Source: Kiritimatiellia bacterium | GTDB taxonomy: Bacteria > Verrucomicrobiota > Kiritimatiellia > RFP12 > UBA1067 | Assembly (NCBI GenBank): GCA_017427485.1 | Contig: JAFRSR010000058.1 | Location: forward strand, 1 to 36,171 | DNA: 36,171 bases | Direction of reading: 5' to 3' | Shown here: piece after piece, positions 7,502 through 15,484 of the stretch | How positions within the stretch are numbered: position 1 is the first letter of the stretch | Layout: each line of letters starts with the position of its first letter | Notes under the pieces: generated by a model | Told to the model about the DNA's origin: nothing | What the model saw: the letters and a program-made list of their open reading frames with translations, nothing else | The model's database searches: none | Made by a program: the position numbers and the translations under genes

Positions 7502-7519
7502 CGCATGCGGTGTAAACAA
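7488..7519 (+). promoter_or_regulatory. Candidate ECF promoter A
   Basis: GTGTAACCT (TAACCT at 7491-7496), 13 bases, then GTGTAAAC (7510-7517). It overlaps the final codons of the sigma-factor gene. The first of seven copies of the same two-block motif; an AAGGAG ribosome site and the ATG at 7548 follow. Confidence 0.8.
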
Positions 7520-7547
7520 GGCGGAATCACCACAAGGAGATGAGAAA

Positions 7548-7820
7548 ATGGAAATCAATCTGAGCAACAACATCGGCGTGCGACAGAACATGGACGGCTT
7601 CCAAGTCGGGAGTCCGGCGACGCAAGTCGAACACGCAGCAGCGACCGATACGCGGCAGCCGGCATCCGAACTCCGGCTTTCGACGTTCGATCCGGTCAAA
7701 GGCAGCGAGCCGACGGCCGAGGTCCCGGAGTCCGCTCTCATGCGCGACGACGAGCTCGGCAAGCTTGTCGGTGCCGCATTCAACCTTGCGGCGCCGCCGA
7801 TGCCGACGTTTACGGAATAA
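7548..7820 (+). CDS. Small T3SS-associated protein of unknown function, probably exported
   Basis: A 90-residue protein without membrane segments or signal peptide. I do not recognise its family. The N-terminus (MEINLSNN) resembles the M-x-x-x-I-[DN] pattern of the nearby effector candidates. The middle is Ser/Thr/Pro-rich and probably disordered, and the C-terminus has a short amphipathic helix (DDELGKLVGAAFNL) followed by APPMPTF. It has a strong AAGGAG ribosome site and candidate ECF promoter A. It lies 14 bases before a CesT-like chaperone gene, so the two form an operon and the chaperone may serve this protein or the next, large effector. A small structural substrate such as a rod or needle-like subunit is possible but not shown by the sequence. 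Confidence 0.72.
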   Translation: MEINLSNNIGVRQNMDGFQVGSPATQVEHAAATDTRQPASELRLSTFDPVKGSEPTAEVPESALMRDDELGKLVGAAFNLAAPPMPTFTE

Positions 7821-7834
7821 GATAAGGAGACCTG

Positions 7835-8320
7835 ATGGCAGTCAAGCATTCAATGGACGACTATAAAGCATTCATGGCGGAAGTCAGGAAGTCGACCGGA
7901 ATCGAGACGCTCCAGCCAGACGAGTCGGGACTCGTGAGCGTGAGGGTCGACGACGCCTACAACGTCAACTTCCAGTTCGTCGAGGCGACAGGTAGGATCC
8001 TGTGCTTCGTCGAGGTGGCGGAACTGCCGCCGGGCGCGCCAAGTTCGGTTTACCGCGACCTTCTGGCGGGCGGGCTCTTCGGCAAGGACACGGCGGGCGG
8101 ATACTTCGCGCTGGAGCCGGAGACGGAGACCGTCGTCTACAACTACTTCTTCGATTTCGAGACTGCCGCGAAGGACGTGGAGGAATTCCTCGCTACGATC
8201 GAGAAGATTCTGCAGCTCTGCGACATCTGGGCGGAGAGGATCAAGGAAGACCTTTCGGGCGCAGTGGACGTGTTCCGCATAGACGACCACCATCCGTCGT
8301 TTCTCCGCATCCATCCGTAA
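7835..8320 (+). CDS. CesT/Tir-type T3SS chaperone
   Basis: A 161-residue acidic protein with the class I chaperone fold pattern: an N-terminal helix (SMDDYKAFMAEVRKSTGI), strands with hydrophobic alternation (VSVRVDDAYNVNFQFVEATGRILCFVEVAEL), a middle segment (VYRDLLAGGLFGKDTAGGYFALEPETETVVYNYFF) and a C-terminal helix (FEEFLATIEKILQLCDIW). Such chaperones bind the N-terminal part of effectors as dimers and bring them to the sorting platform. It lies between a small T3SS-associated gene and the 1224-residue effector. The ribosome site is AAGGAG. Its TAA stop is also the TAA of candidate ECF promoter B. Confidence 0.82.
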   Translation: MAVKHSMDDYKAFMAEVRKSTGIETLQPDESGLVSVRVDDAYNVNFQFVEATGRILCFVEVAELPPGAPSSVYRDLLAGGLFGKDTAGGYFALEPETETVVYNYFFDFETAAKDVEEFLATIEKILQLCDIWAERIKEDLSGAVDVFRIDDHHPSFLRIHP

Positions 8321-8347
8321 CCTTGCCCTTGAGCGCGGTGTAGACAG
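8315..8347 (+). promoter_or_regulatory. Candidate ECF promoter B
   Basis: TAACCT (8318-8323), 14 bases, GTGTAGAC (8338-8345). The TAA is the stop codon of the chaperone gene. The ribosome site AAAGGAG and the ATG of the large effector (8365) follow closely. The spacer is one base longer than in the other six copies. Confidence 0.8.
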
Positions 8348-8364
8348 GGGAAAGGAGATACTTT

Positions 8365-11300
8365 ATGCCGCTGAACATTGATTCCTTCCGGACCGTCGCG
8401 AGCCAGACCCTCTTCGGCTCGCGCGACATCGCCGTCCAGGGCCAGGGCGAAACCGCCGCCGCGCGGCTCGGGAACTTCGTGTTCTCGCAGGGTGCGAAGA
8501 CGAACGACGCGACGATGGCCGTCTTCAAGGACGCGCTTGAAAAGGAGTACGGCGTGTTCGGGACGCACGCCTTCGACTCCGTTCTCGGCTCGCGCGCGCA
8601 GATGCACAAGTCCCTCCGGGCGTCGGACGTCAAGGCGACCCTTTCCGCGCTGGAGACGGTGAAGAAGAACCGTTTCATCGGCGAGCTTTCCCGCCAGCTC
8701 GACACGAACCCGAAGTTCCGCGAACTTTCGGACGGCATGCGCAAGCTCGTGCGCTCCACGATCTGCGATTCGCCGATCGACGGCAGCCTGAAGGACTGCG
8801 CCACCGACGCCGACCTCGCGAAGAGGGCCGTCGCGCGCATCGACAGGGCCGTCGACGTGGCCAAGGACTTCATCGAACGCAAGAAGGCCGGCGACCCGAA
8901 TTACGACGTGGACGAGGACACCCACGCGCTGGGCGGCCGGCAGGAGACCGAACACGCGGCAAAGGACAACGAGCCGACTGGACTGCGGCGGCTCAAAGCG
9001 GCGTTCGGCAAGCACGAGACGTCCATCGAGGACCTGATCAAGGACGGTTTCCTCGGCACGGGCATGCGCGTCAACCGCTCGGCCACCAATCCCGTCATAC
9101 TCGACAAGCTCAAGACGAACGGCGTGGAGCCGGGCTTCATCTACCGCAACGACTGGTCGACCGACGACACGCGCGGATTCATGGCGGACGTGAACTCCGC
9201 GGAGAGCCGCGCCGCGCTTGACGCGCTCAAGGAGAAGGATCCGGCGTTCGCCGCGGCGTGCGAGGGCAAGACCGTGCGGGAGCAGGTCCTGCTCGCCGGC
9301 CGCGCCCATCCCGCCGCGATGGCGGCCGCGTCGGAGCTGCTCATCGAGGAGGCGGCGAAGCTGGTCCGGGGGGAGGGTCACGCTCCCGCGCGACCGGACG
9401 CGCAGGAGCGCGTCCCTCCCGCCCCGGACGCGGTGAAGGCGCTTGCAACGGCCCTCAAGAACTATTTCACCAACCCGAAGGACATCGAAAAGCTCTCGCA
9501 GATCAGCGGCGGCACGTGCGACAAGGCGCTTCTCGACGAAACGAAGAAGAACCTCTTCGTCGACATCCGCGACGCCGTGATGTCCATGGGGCCGAAGAAC
9601 GCCGACGGCACGGACAACGTCCTCTACGCGCGTTCGCCGGTGTTCAAGCACTTCACCGACCGCGCCATCGTCAAGCTCGACTACAACGAGGGCAGCAAGT
9701 TCTCGAGCGGCGACTCCGCCCACGCGGGGACCTTCATGCGCCCCGAGCGCGTCATACTCGGGCGCAAGATGGGCCAGATCTACCGCTTCACGTCGCGCCA
9801 GTCCGCCGACACGATCTCCGCCGGCGCCGTCACCGAGGCGCTCGCGAACGACCTCACGCGCATCGCGGGCGTCCCCGCGCAGGAGCTGGAGATCGTGCGC
9901 GGGCAGTATTCCGACGGACACCCCAAGATCATGCTCGCCGCGAAGTTCAAGGACGGCTACAAGGACCTGGAGGCGGGGATGCTCAAGGACGGCCGCGTCG
10001 TGAAGCCTGCGGGCGCCGACCCTAATCTCCAGCTGGAGAGCCTCGGCAAGTACAAGGCGTTCTTCCTCGTCACGGCCGACCGCGACGGCATCGGCAAGCG
10101 CGGGCAGAACAAGGGCTTCGCCGGCGGCAAGTTCTTCGCCATCGACCCCGGCCACTCGCTCGAAGGGAACGGCAAGTACCTCCAGGTCTCCGACGACCTC
10201 TCTTTCAAGGACACCTACGGCAAGAGCGCCAAGCCGCGCTTCAACAACTTCTCCGTCTTCGACGACGACACGTTCTTCTCGAAGCTCTCCGGCGTCGCCA
10301 ACCTGCGCGATCTCGCGAAGACCGGCGCGTTCGAGAAGGTCTTCGACGACTACCGCGCCGCGTTCAACCCGACCGAGAATGGCATCTCCGACGCGGAGAG
10401 GGCGATCCGCTTGAAGGTCGTTGCCGCCATCGACGCGAAGAAGGCGGAGTTCGGCGAGTCCCTCAAGAAGGTGCTCGGCGCCGTCGTCAACCACCTCGAC
10501 CTCTACGACGACCTCGACAAGCAGCCGCCCGCCGTGCGGCAGGGCGCGGTCGAGACGGTCGCCAACCTCGAGAAGCTCACCTCGCCCACCACGTGGGTCA
10601 GCAAGAAGGGCAAGGTCGCCCTCACCCACCTCGAGGTCGTTCCCGAGACGCGCACGCCGTGGCGGGGCGCCCTCATGGGCGACAAGATCCTCTACCGCAC
10701 CGACAAGCCGCTCTCATTGGAAACCTCTCAGCTGCTCGAGGGCCTCGCGAAGAGCTGCGGCGCGACCTTCGAGACGGACGTGCTCGGCGTCTCGCGTCTC
10801 GTCGTGCCGCTGGACCGCGCCGAGCAGGTCTTCGCGGCCTTCTCCGAGAAGAACGTGCAGCAGCTCACGCACCCGGAGGAATACAAGGCGCGAATGGAAG
10901 GTTCCGATGGGATCAAGGAGGCGAAGACCTGGAAACCCGCTCCCTACGTAAAGCCCGGTACCGACACGCGGCCGCTCCTGGACCCCGCCACCCTCCCGGA
11001 CGAGATCACCTTCGCGGTGGACGGCCGGGACTACTCCTTCCCGAAGATCCACTACCAGGACCTCGTCACCACGAACTCGTCCGTGCACCGCCCGCGCGAC
11101 GTGGGCGAGCTGCGGGCGCTTCTCGTGGCGCAGGTCCGGCGCGGACGCGAGGTCCTCGGCGCGCTCCAGAGCGGCAGGGAGTTCCTCTTCGAGCCGACGC
11201 ACGAGAACATCGTCGCGCTCACCCACGCGCTGCACGCGGCCGCCCGGAGAAAGGGCGAGTACATGTACCGCGGGTCCTTCTCCGTCGAGGACAAGTTCGG

Positions 11301-12039
11301 CTGCATCGCGCGCTGGCTCGACCGCGCCTCCGGCATCTACCTCCGCACCTCGACCCACGCGAAGCCCTACCAGCAGTTGACCGTGGACGGCCATCTCAAC
11401 ATGCCGCGCGGCTACGACGTGCCGCCCGGCGCGGGCGGGCTCCTCAACGGCATGCGCACGTTCCACTACTTCACGATCCCGGACACCGACCACCTGCAGG
11501 ACGCCGGCGGAAGCGGCCCGAAGCGCCGGCTCTTCCTCAAGTGCGAGACCTTCGGCATCTTCGCCTCCACCGCGCACTTCCATCCCTTCGCCAAGGCCGA
11601 CGCCATGGGCAAGGACATGGAGACGCGCGGCTACCGGTTCGGCGACATCTGGGAGTCCATCCGCCACGGCGCCTCGCTCATCCGCTCCCTCTCCACGCCC
11701 AAGGAGGCGCCCGGCATCCGCAAGGAGAACCTCACGGAGGTGCAGAAGACCGCGATCACCAAGGCGGCGGACGCCCTGCGCAAGCAGAACATGGACGGGC
11801 AGGCGGAGATGCTCGTCGCCAACGCGGTCCGCGACGGCGGCGGCGTCAAGACCCTCTTCGACAACGTCGGCGTCATCTTTGAGAAGATGATGCCCGAAGA
11901 CGCCGAGAAGCGCGCCGCGCTCGTGGACATCCTCGACAATATGCTGGGCGACTTCGAGGGCGCCACTCTCGGCCAGGGCGGGGAGTACACCAGCCGCATC
12001 GGCAACGAGATCATGATTGACGCGCAGGACCTCCAGTAG
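8365..12039 (+). CDS. Large candidate T3SS effector (1224 aa), possible kinase-like centre
   Basis: A 1224-residue soluble protein with no Sec signal, no membrane segments and the N-terminal pattern MPLNID. The N-terminal 200 residues are helical. Around residues 460-600 there is a pattern that recalls lipid-kinase or HipA-like folds: a strand pair (GRKMGQIYRFTSR), a helix with Glu (AVTEALANDLTRIAGVP), then ADRDGIGKRGQNKG (about 571-584) and AIDPGHS (about 592-598). This is reminiscent of the D-R-x-x-x-N and D-x-G catalytic and metal-binding motifs of phosphatidylinositol 3/4-kinase-like enzymes. The kinase idea is inference; no full family match is claimed. A C-terminal part (about 880-1110) with many aromatic and His residues is unrecognised. 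It is preceded by a chaperone gene and candidate ECF promoter B. Confidence 0.78.
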   Translation: MPLNIDSFRTVASQTLFGSRDIAVQGQGETAAARLGNFVFSQGAKTNDATMAVFKDALEKEYGVFGTHAFDSVLGSRAQMHKSLRASDVKATLSALETVKKNRFIGELSRQLDTNPKFRELSDGMRKLVRSTICDSPIDGSLKDCATDADLAKRAVARIDRAVDVAKDFIERKKAGDPNYDVDEDTHALGGRQETEHAAKDNEPTGLRRLKAAFGKHETSIEDLIKDGFLGTGMRVNRSATNPVILDKLKTNGVEPGFIYRNDWSTDDTRGFMADVNSAESRAALDALKEKDPAFAAACEGKTVREQVLLAGRAHPAAMAAASELLIEEAAKLVRGEGHAPARPDAQERVPPAPDAVKALATALKNYFTNPKDIEKLSQISGGTCDKALLDETKKNLFVDIRDAVMSMGPKNADGTDNVLYARSPVFKHFTDRAIVKLDYNEGSKFSSGDSAHAGTFMRPERVILGRKMGQIYRFTSRQSADTISAGAVTEALANDLTRIAGVPAQELEIVRGQYSDGHPKIMLAAKFKDGYKDLEAGMLKDGRVVKPAGADPNLQLESLGKYKAFFLVTADRDGIGKRGQNKGFAGGKFFAIDPGHSLEGNGKYLQVSDDLSFKDTYGKSAKPRFNNFSVFDDDTFFSKLSGVANLRDLAKTGAFEKVFDDYRAAFNPTENGISDAERAIRLKVVAAIDAKKAEFGESLKKVLGAVVNHLDLYDDLDKQPPAVRQGAVETVANLEKLTSPTTWVSKKGKVALTHLEVVPETRTPWRGALMGDKILYRTDKPLSLETSQLLEGLAKSCGATFETDVLGVSRLVVPLDRAEQVFAAFSEKNVQQLTHPEEYKARMEGSDGIKEAKTWKPAPYVKPGTDTRPLLDPATLPDEITFAVDGRDYSFPKIHYQDLVTTNSSVHRPRDVGELRALLVAQVRRGREVLGALQSGREFLFEPTHENIVALTHALHAAARRKGEYMYRGSFSVEDKFGCIARWLDRASGIYLRTSTHAKPYQQLTVDGHLNMPRGYDVPPGAGGLLNGMRTFHYFTIPDTDHLQDAGGSGPKRRLFLKCETFGIFASTAHFHPFAKADAMGKDMETRGYRFGDIWESIRHGASLIRSLSTPKEAPGIRKENLTEVQKTAITKAADALRKQNMDGQAEMLVANAVRDGGGVKTLFDNVGVIFEKMMPEDAEKRAALVDILDNMLGDFEGATLGQGGEYTSRIGNEIMIDAQDLQ
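9366..9427 (+). repeat. GC-rich 62-bp inverted repeat inside the large effector gene
   Basis: Arms of about 27-29 bases beginning CCGGGG and ending CCCCGG flank a 6-base loop. The right arm shares a 21-base stretch (20 matches, 9401-9421) with the 3' end of the chaperone gene at 13806-13826. It is read in frame and encodes a Pro/Ala/Arg-rich linker (about residues 335-354). It looks like another coding-sequence insertion of a palindromic repeat. Confidence 0.7.
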
Positions 12040-12050
12040 CGCGGTGCGAC

Positions 12051-12082
12051 GTGTAACTTTTCCCCGCGCGGCGTGTAGACAG
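12051..12082 (+). promoter_or_regulatory. Candidate ECF promoter C
   Basis: GTGTAACTT (TAACTT at 12054-12059), 13 bases, GTGTAGAC (12073-12080). It lies 12 bases after the stop of the large effector and 47 bases before the next effector ATG. Confidence 0.8.
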
Positions 12083-12128
12083 GGCAGAAGAAAGCAAATC
12101 CGGAAAACGGCAAGCGGAGGACTGCGAT

Positions 12129-13385
12129 ATGGCACTGACAATCGATCAACTGAGGAACTATGGTTCCAACTGGGGAAACCTGGTTGTCGACAGTGACCCC
12201 CACGGAGAGACGCGCGTGAGGGGCGGCGGCTTCTGGCACGCGATCGGGTCCATGCTCGGGCTGTCGAGCGTGAAGGAAAGAAACCGGAACACGCTGGTTG
12301 CGATCCGCACGGCGATACAGACCGACAAGCGCTACTTCGCCGCAGACGTGAAGGAGCGCGCGAACCAGCTCTTGAACGGCATCGGCGACGGGGCGAACGT
12401 CGGCACAAGGCAGATCAAGTCGCTCATTCGCCAGCTTGACGCGATGTCCACCGAGGAAAAGCAGAGGCAAGCGGTCAGGAACGTCGCGACGGGGCATCTC
12501 GCCGTCCGGCAGCGTCCGCCCGAACTCGAGGGACTGGGGACCAAGTACGCGGCGATCGCCAGGAGCTTCGCGCTCCAGAGACGCGCCGGCGAGGCCTACG
12601 CCGACATCGACGTCGCGGCGAGACTGGACGAGCTTGACGGGAAACTGCTCAACGTCATCCACAATTTCGACGGGAACCCGACGGCCAAGGCCATCTTCGA
12701 CGCGGCGGGCAGGCATCAGGGCCTTCTCGACAACGCGAACAACCTCAAGTCGGACGACAAGCTGGACCTGTTCGCGCAGAAAGTGATCGTCTTCGCCGAG
12801 GAGGTCGACGCCATCGAGGATGCGGAAGTCCGCGGCTGCGTCATGGAGCGCATCGACAACTGCTTCAGGTCTCTCCCGCCGGGCGGGGCGGTCACAGCGA
12901 TCGTGAAGGCCGCCAAGGGCATGCCGAAGAACATCCTGGACGGTCTGGACGCCAACTCGTCCGCCGGGGACATCCACAAGGCGATGCAGGACTTTGCGGC
13001 AGCCATGGACACCGCGTTCAAGCGCGAGGCCGTCAGCGACGACGACGACCCGTATATGGCGCAGGCAATGCAGACGTTGGCCGTGAAATGCTATGTCGCC
13101 ATGCTGCCGCAGGAGCGGAAGGAGAAGGTGCTCGCGGCGTTCGAAAGCGAAACCGGCAGGAACATGATCTCGTTCTACACGAACAACCAGATCGGCAGAC
13201 TCAACGGGATAATCATGAACGTGTTGGACGGCGTGGTGACTCACCTCAACGAGAAGCTGCGCGACCAGCCGTCCTGCACCATGATCGAATTCCCCGCGAA
13301 GCCGGACTACTCGCAGGTGCCGGATGGCGTGATCTCCCAGATCGCGCCCCAGATACTCTCCGGCGAAGGCGAAGCCGGGTTCTAA
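12129..13385 (+). CDS. Candidate T3SS effector of unknown function (418 aa)
   Basis: A 418-residue, mainly helical, soluble protein that begins MALTIDQL, matching the M-x-x-x-I-[DN] pattern of its neighbours. No signal peptide, membrane segment or catalytic motif was recognised. A segment near the start (GGGFWHAIGSMLGLSSVKERNRNTL) weakly resembles the corresponding segment of the 430-residue effector at 15485 (GNFFGKMF..). It has its own candidate ECF promoter (C) and a GGAGG ribosome site, and it is followed after 44 bases by a chaperone-like gene without a promoter of its own. The pair therefore looks like an effector-chaperone operon. The effector role is inferred from this context only. 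Confidence 0.75.
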   Translation: MALTIDQLRNYGSNWGNLVVDSDPHGETRVRGGGFWHAIGSMLGLSSVKERNRNTLVAIRTAIQTDKRYFAADVKERANQLLNGIGDGANVGTRQIKSLIRQLDAMSTEEKQRQAVRNVATGHLAVRQRPPELEGLGTKYAAIARSFALQRRAGEAYADIDVAARLDELDGKLLNVIHNFDGNPTAKAIFDAAGRHQGLLDNANNLKSDDKLDLFAQKVIVFAEEVDAIEDAEVRGCVMERIDNCFRSLPPGGAVTAIVKAAKGMPKNILDGLDANSSAGDIHKAMQDFAAAMDTAFKREAVSDDDDPYMAQAMQTLAVKCYVAMLPQERKEKVLAAFESETGRNMISFYTNNQIGRLNGIIMNVLDGVVTHLNEKLRDQPSCTMIEFPAKPDYSQVPDGVISQIAPQILSGEGEAGF

Positions 13386-13429
13386 GGGCATTAGGAGAAA
13401 TTCACTGAGATGGCGGAGACGATGTAACC

Positions 13430-13873
13430 ATGCAAACGGAATACGAGAGGCTGATCGGGGAGGTGTCCGCGGCAAGCGGCGTGGAGCTGAAAATCGCGGC
13501 GGACCGCGTCTGCGAGGTGGCGGTCGGCGACGAGATCGTGCTCGTGAAGCCGACCGGCGACACGGAGGAGGCCGTCACGATGTTCGCGGTCGTGGTGGGC
13601 GAGAACGCCGGCGCGGCGGAAAAGGAGAAGGCGCTTTCGATGAACCTCTTCGGGCGCGCGACCGACGGTGGCGTCATCGGGCTGTTCGCCGACGCGCTCA
13701 TCTACTCCAAGACCGTCCAGGCCGGGGGCCTGTCGGCCGAGGACTTCGCCAGCCTGCTCGTGAGGTTCGCGGGCAAGACCGGCGAAATCTCTGCGGCGCT
13801 CGCGGCGCAGGAGCGCGACCCTCCCGTGCCTGCGGCGGGCGCGTCCCTCCCGGGCGACTTCATGCGCGTGTAA
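13430..13873 (+). CDS. Probable CesT-like T3SS chaperone
   Basis: A 147-residue acidic protein with an N-terminal helix (TEYERLIGEVSAASGVEL), a strand-rich centre (CEVAVGDEIVLVKPTGDTEEAVTMFAVVVGE), the segment ALSMNLFGRATDGGVIGLFADALIYSKTV, and a C-terminal helix (AEDFASLLVRFAGKTGEISAAL). This order fits class I effector chaperones and parallels the chaperone at 7835. The last 25 residues are Pro/Gly-rich and come partly from a repeat also found in the large effector gene (13806-13826), so the tail may be an added extension. The TAA stop is the TAA of candidate ECF promoter D. Confidence 0.72.
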   Translation: MQTEYERLIGEVSAASGVELKIAADRVCEVAVGDEIVLVKPTGDTEEAVTMFAVVVGENAGAAEKEKALSMNLFGRATDGGVIGLFADALIYSKTVQAGGLSAEDFASLLVRFAGKTGEISAALAAQERDPPVPAAGASLPGDFMRV

Positions 13874-13899
13874 CCATTCCACATTTCGCGTGTAGACAG
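13868..13899 (+). promoter_or_regulatory. Candidate ECF promoter D
   Basis: GTGTAACCA (TAACCA at 13871-13876), 13 bases, GTGTAGAC (13890-13897). The TAA is the stop codon of the upstream chaperone gene. AAAGGAG and the ATG at 13920 follow. Confidence 0.8.
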
Positions 13900-13919
13900 A
13901 ACGGAAAGGAGATCAAACC

Positions 13920-15372
13920 ATGGCGCTGGACATCAACGGATACAATGCGGACTTCAACGCGTTCGTCAAGTTCGCGCAGGACAACATCGCGACAAAGGAG
14001 ACGGCCGTCGCGCGCTTCGGCGAGGGGCCCGCGCCGCGCGTTTCCTCTCCGCCGCCACCGGCTTGGACGAAATCACCTCGATCGTCCAGCTTTCGACGCC
14101 CGGCTCCAAGGAGAACCGCCTGTTGAACTACGGCGGGCGCTTCCTGGAGAGCGCCGCGAACTTCAAGGAAGGGCTGCGGCTCATGGACGGCTTCGGCGAA
14201 TGGTTCAGGGGGCTCAGCGCGAACGACGACGAAAACACGCCCACCAGGATCAACGCCAACAGCAGCGTCGTCAAAGACAACTGCCGCGCGGGCCTGGAGA
14301 GGATCGTGTTCGATTTCATCGCGAACAACGACAAGATCGACATCACGTCGCATGACAACGAGGCCGTGTTCGGCATGAAGAACAACGCGGCCAGCCGTTT
14401 CGTCTGCTTGATGATGCATACCTCCTGCCTGTCAACGTTCATGAACATACCCCCGCAGGAACGCAACGTCATATTGGAGATGTTCTGCCAGCTCACGGAG
14501 ATCGCCGACAGCAAGCAGAGGACGTCAAGGGCGCGGAATCCCGCAGTCTGGGTCCCGGCTACGCATCCCCCATGCTGCGCCGCGCCCTCTGGCACATGGA
14601 CGAGCTTGTCGCGCTCCACGGCAGGGGCCAGCTCACCGCGAAGAACATCATCAAGACGTGCTTCCCCGACATGCCGAAGCCGGCCGTCTACAACGGCGCC
14701 GCCATCAACAAGTTCCTGGACGGCATCGATACGGCGGTGTACAAGAAATACTCCAAAGACACGACCGGCAAGCTTGGACAGATCGCCTCCGCCCTGGCGT
14801 TCTCCGGACTGCCGCTCAAGGACATCCTCGACGCCATCGACTCGGGCAAGCCGGTCCCGACGCCGACGTATTCGAGCAGCGGCGAGATTGCGCTGAGCGA
14901 CATCACCAACACGACGCAAGGCACGCGCAGCGCCCTGGCCGGGGACCTTGTCCGCCCCGTAGGCTATGAAAAGGATGGTCAGGTGCTGGGTTCCGAGCTG
15001 AAAGGCTTTGGCTTCAGCTTCCCCGGCAAGGAGCGCATCTTCACCAACGCCACAGATTGCAAGGGCAACATCAAGACGGTCCTCGACAACATCGACAACC
15101 TCTGCGGCAAGGCCCACGTCCGCCAGGCGCAGACGGTCATGAACGCGCTTTCGCAGTCCGGAATCGGCGACAACATGATCAGCCTGGCGAAGTACGGGAT
15201 CAAGGCAAACGAGCACACCGCCGTGAACTTCTCGCTTTCGCGCAACGACGAGACGGGCGACGTCACGATCAGGTACTCCAGCCCCGAGGAACTGCCGTTC
15301 TCCTTTGAGTGGACCGCCACGATCAACACTGACGGCAACGTCACCACCACTCCGCTCCGCTTCACCGACTAG
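13920..15372 (+). pseudogene. Frameshifted candidate T3SS effector (484 aa if restored)
   Basis: Three consecutive frames form one protein. The first starts MALDINGY (13920 to about 14030). The second runs to about 14515 and contains SAATGLDEITS and RLLNYGGRFLESAANF. The third continues from about 14518 (EDVKGAESRSLGPGYASP) to the stop at 15372. Both breaks are explained by the loss of one G, in GGGG near 14026 and after AAG near 14515. Restoring two bases gives 484 residues. The function is unknown; the protein is helical with a beta-rich C-terminus (GDVTIRYSSPEELPFSFEW). It shares two blocks with the decayed gene at 18432-18972, so the two are paralogues. It has candidate ECF promoter D, an AAAGGAG site and the shared N-terminal pattern. 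The gene may be broken, phase variable, or intact with sequencing errors. Confidence 0.75.
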
Positions 15373-15414
15373 ACGACGCCCAAAAACGACCAGATGCATT
15401 CGCAGCGAAATACG

Positions 15415-15446
15415 GTGTAACCTTCCGCTGCGTGCCGTGTAAACAG
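15415..15446 (+). promoter_or_regulatory. Candidate ECF promoter E
   Basis: GTGTAACCT (TAACCT at 15418-15423), 13 bases, GTGTAAAC (15437-15444), between the frameshifted effector and the ATG at 15485. A GGAGG ribosome site follows. Confidence 0.8.
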
Positions 15447-15484
15447 GCCAGAAAGACAACGTCAAAACGAAATGGAGGCCAGAC

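Noticed and set aside
8143..10629. 828-residue minus-strand open frame opposite the large effector
   Set aside because: It mirrors the GC-rich plus-strand gene, has Arg/Val/Leu/Glu-rich composition without domains, and lacks a promoter. The plus-strand frame has a ribosome site and sensible protein composition.
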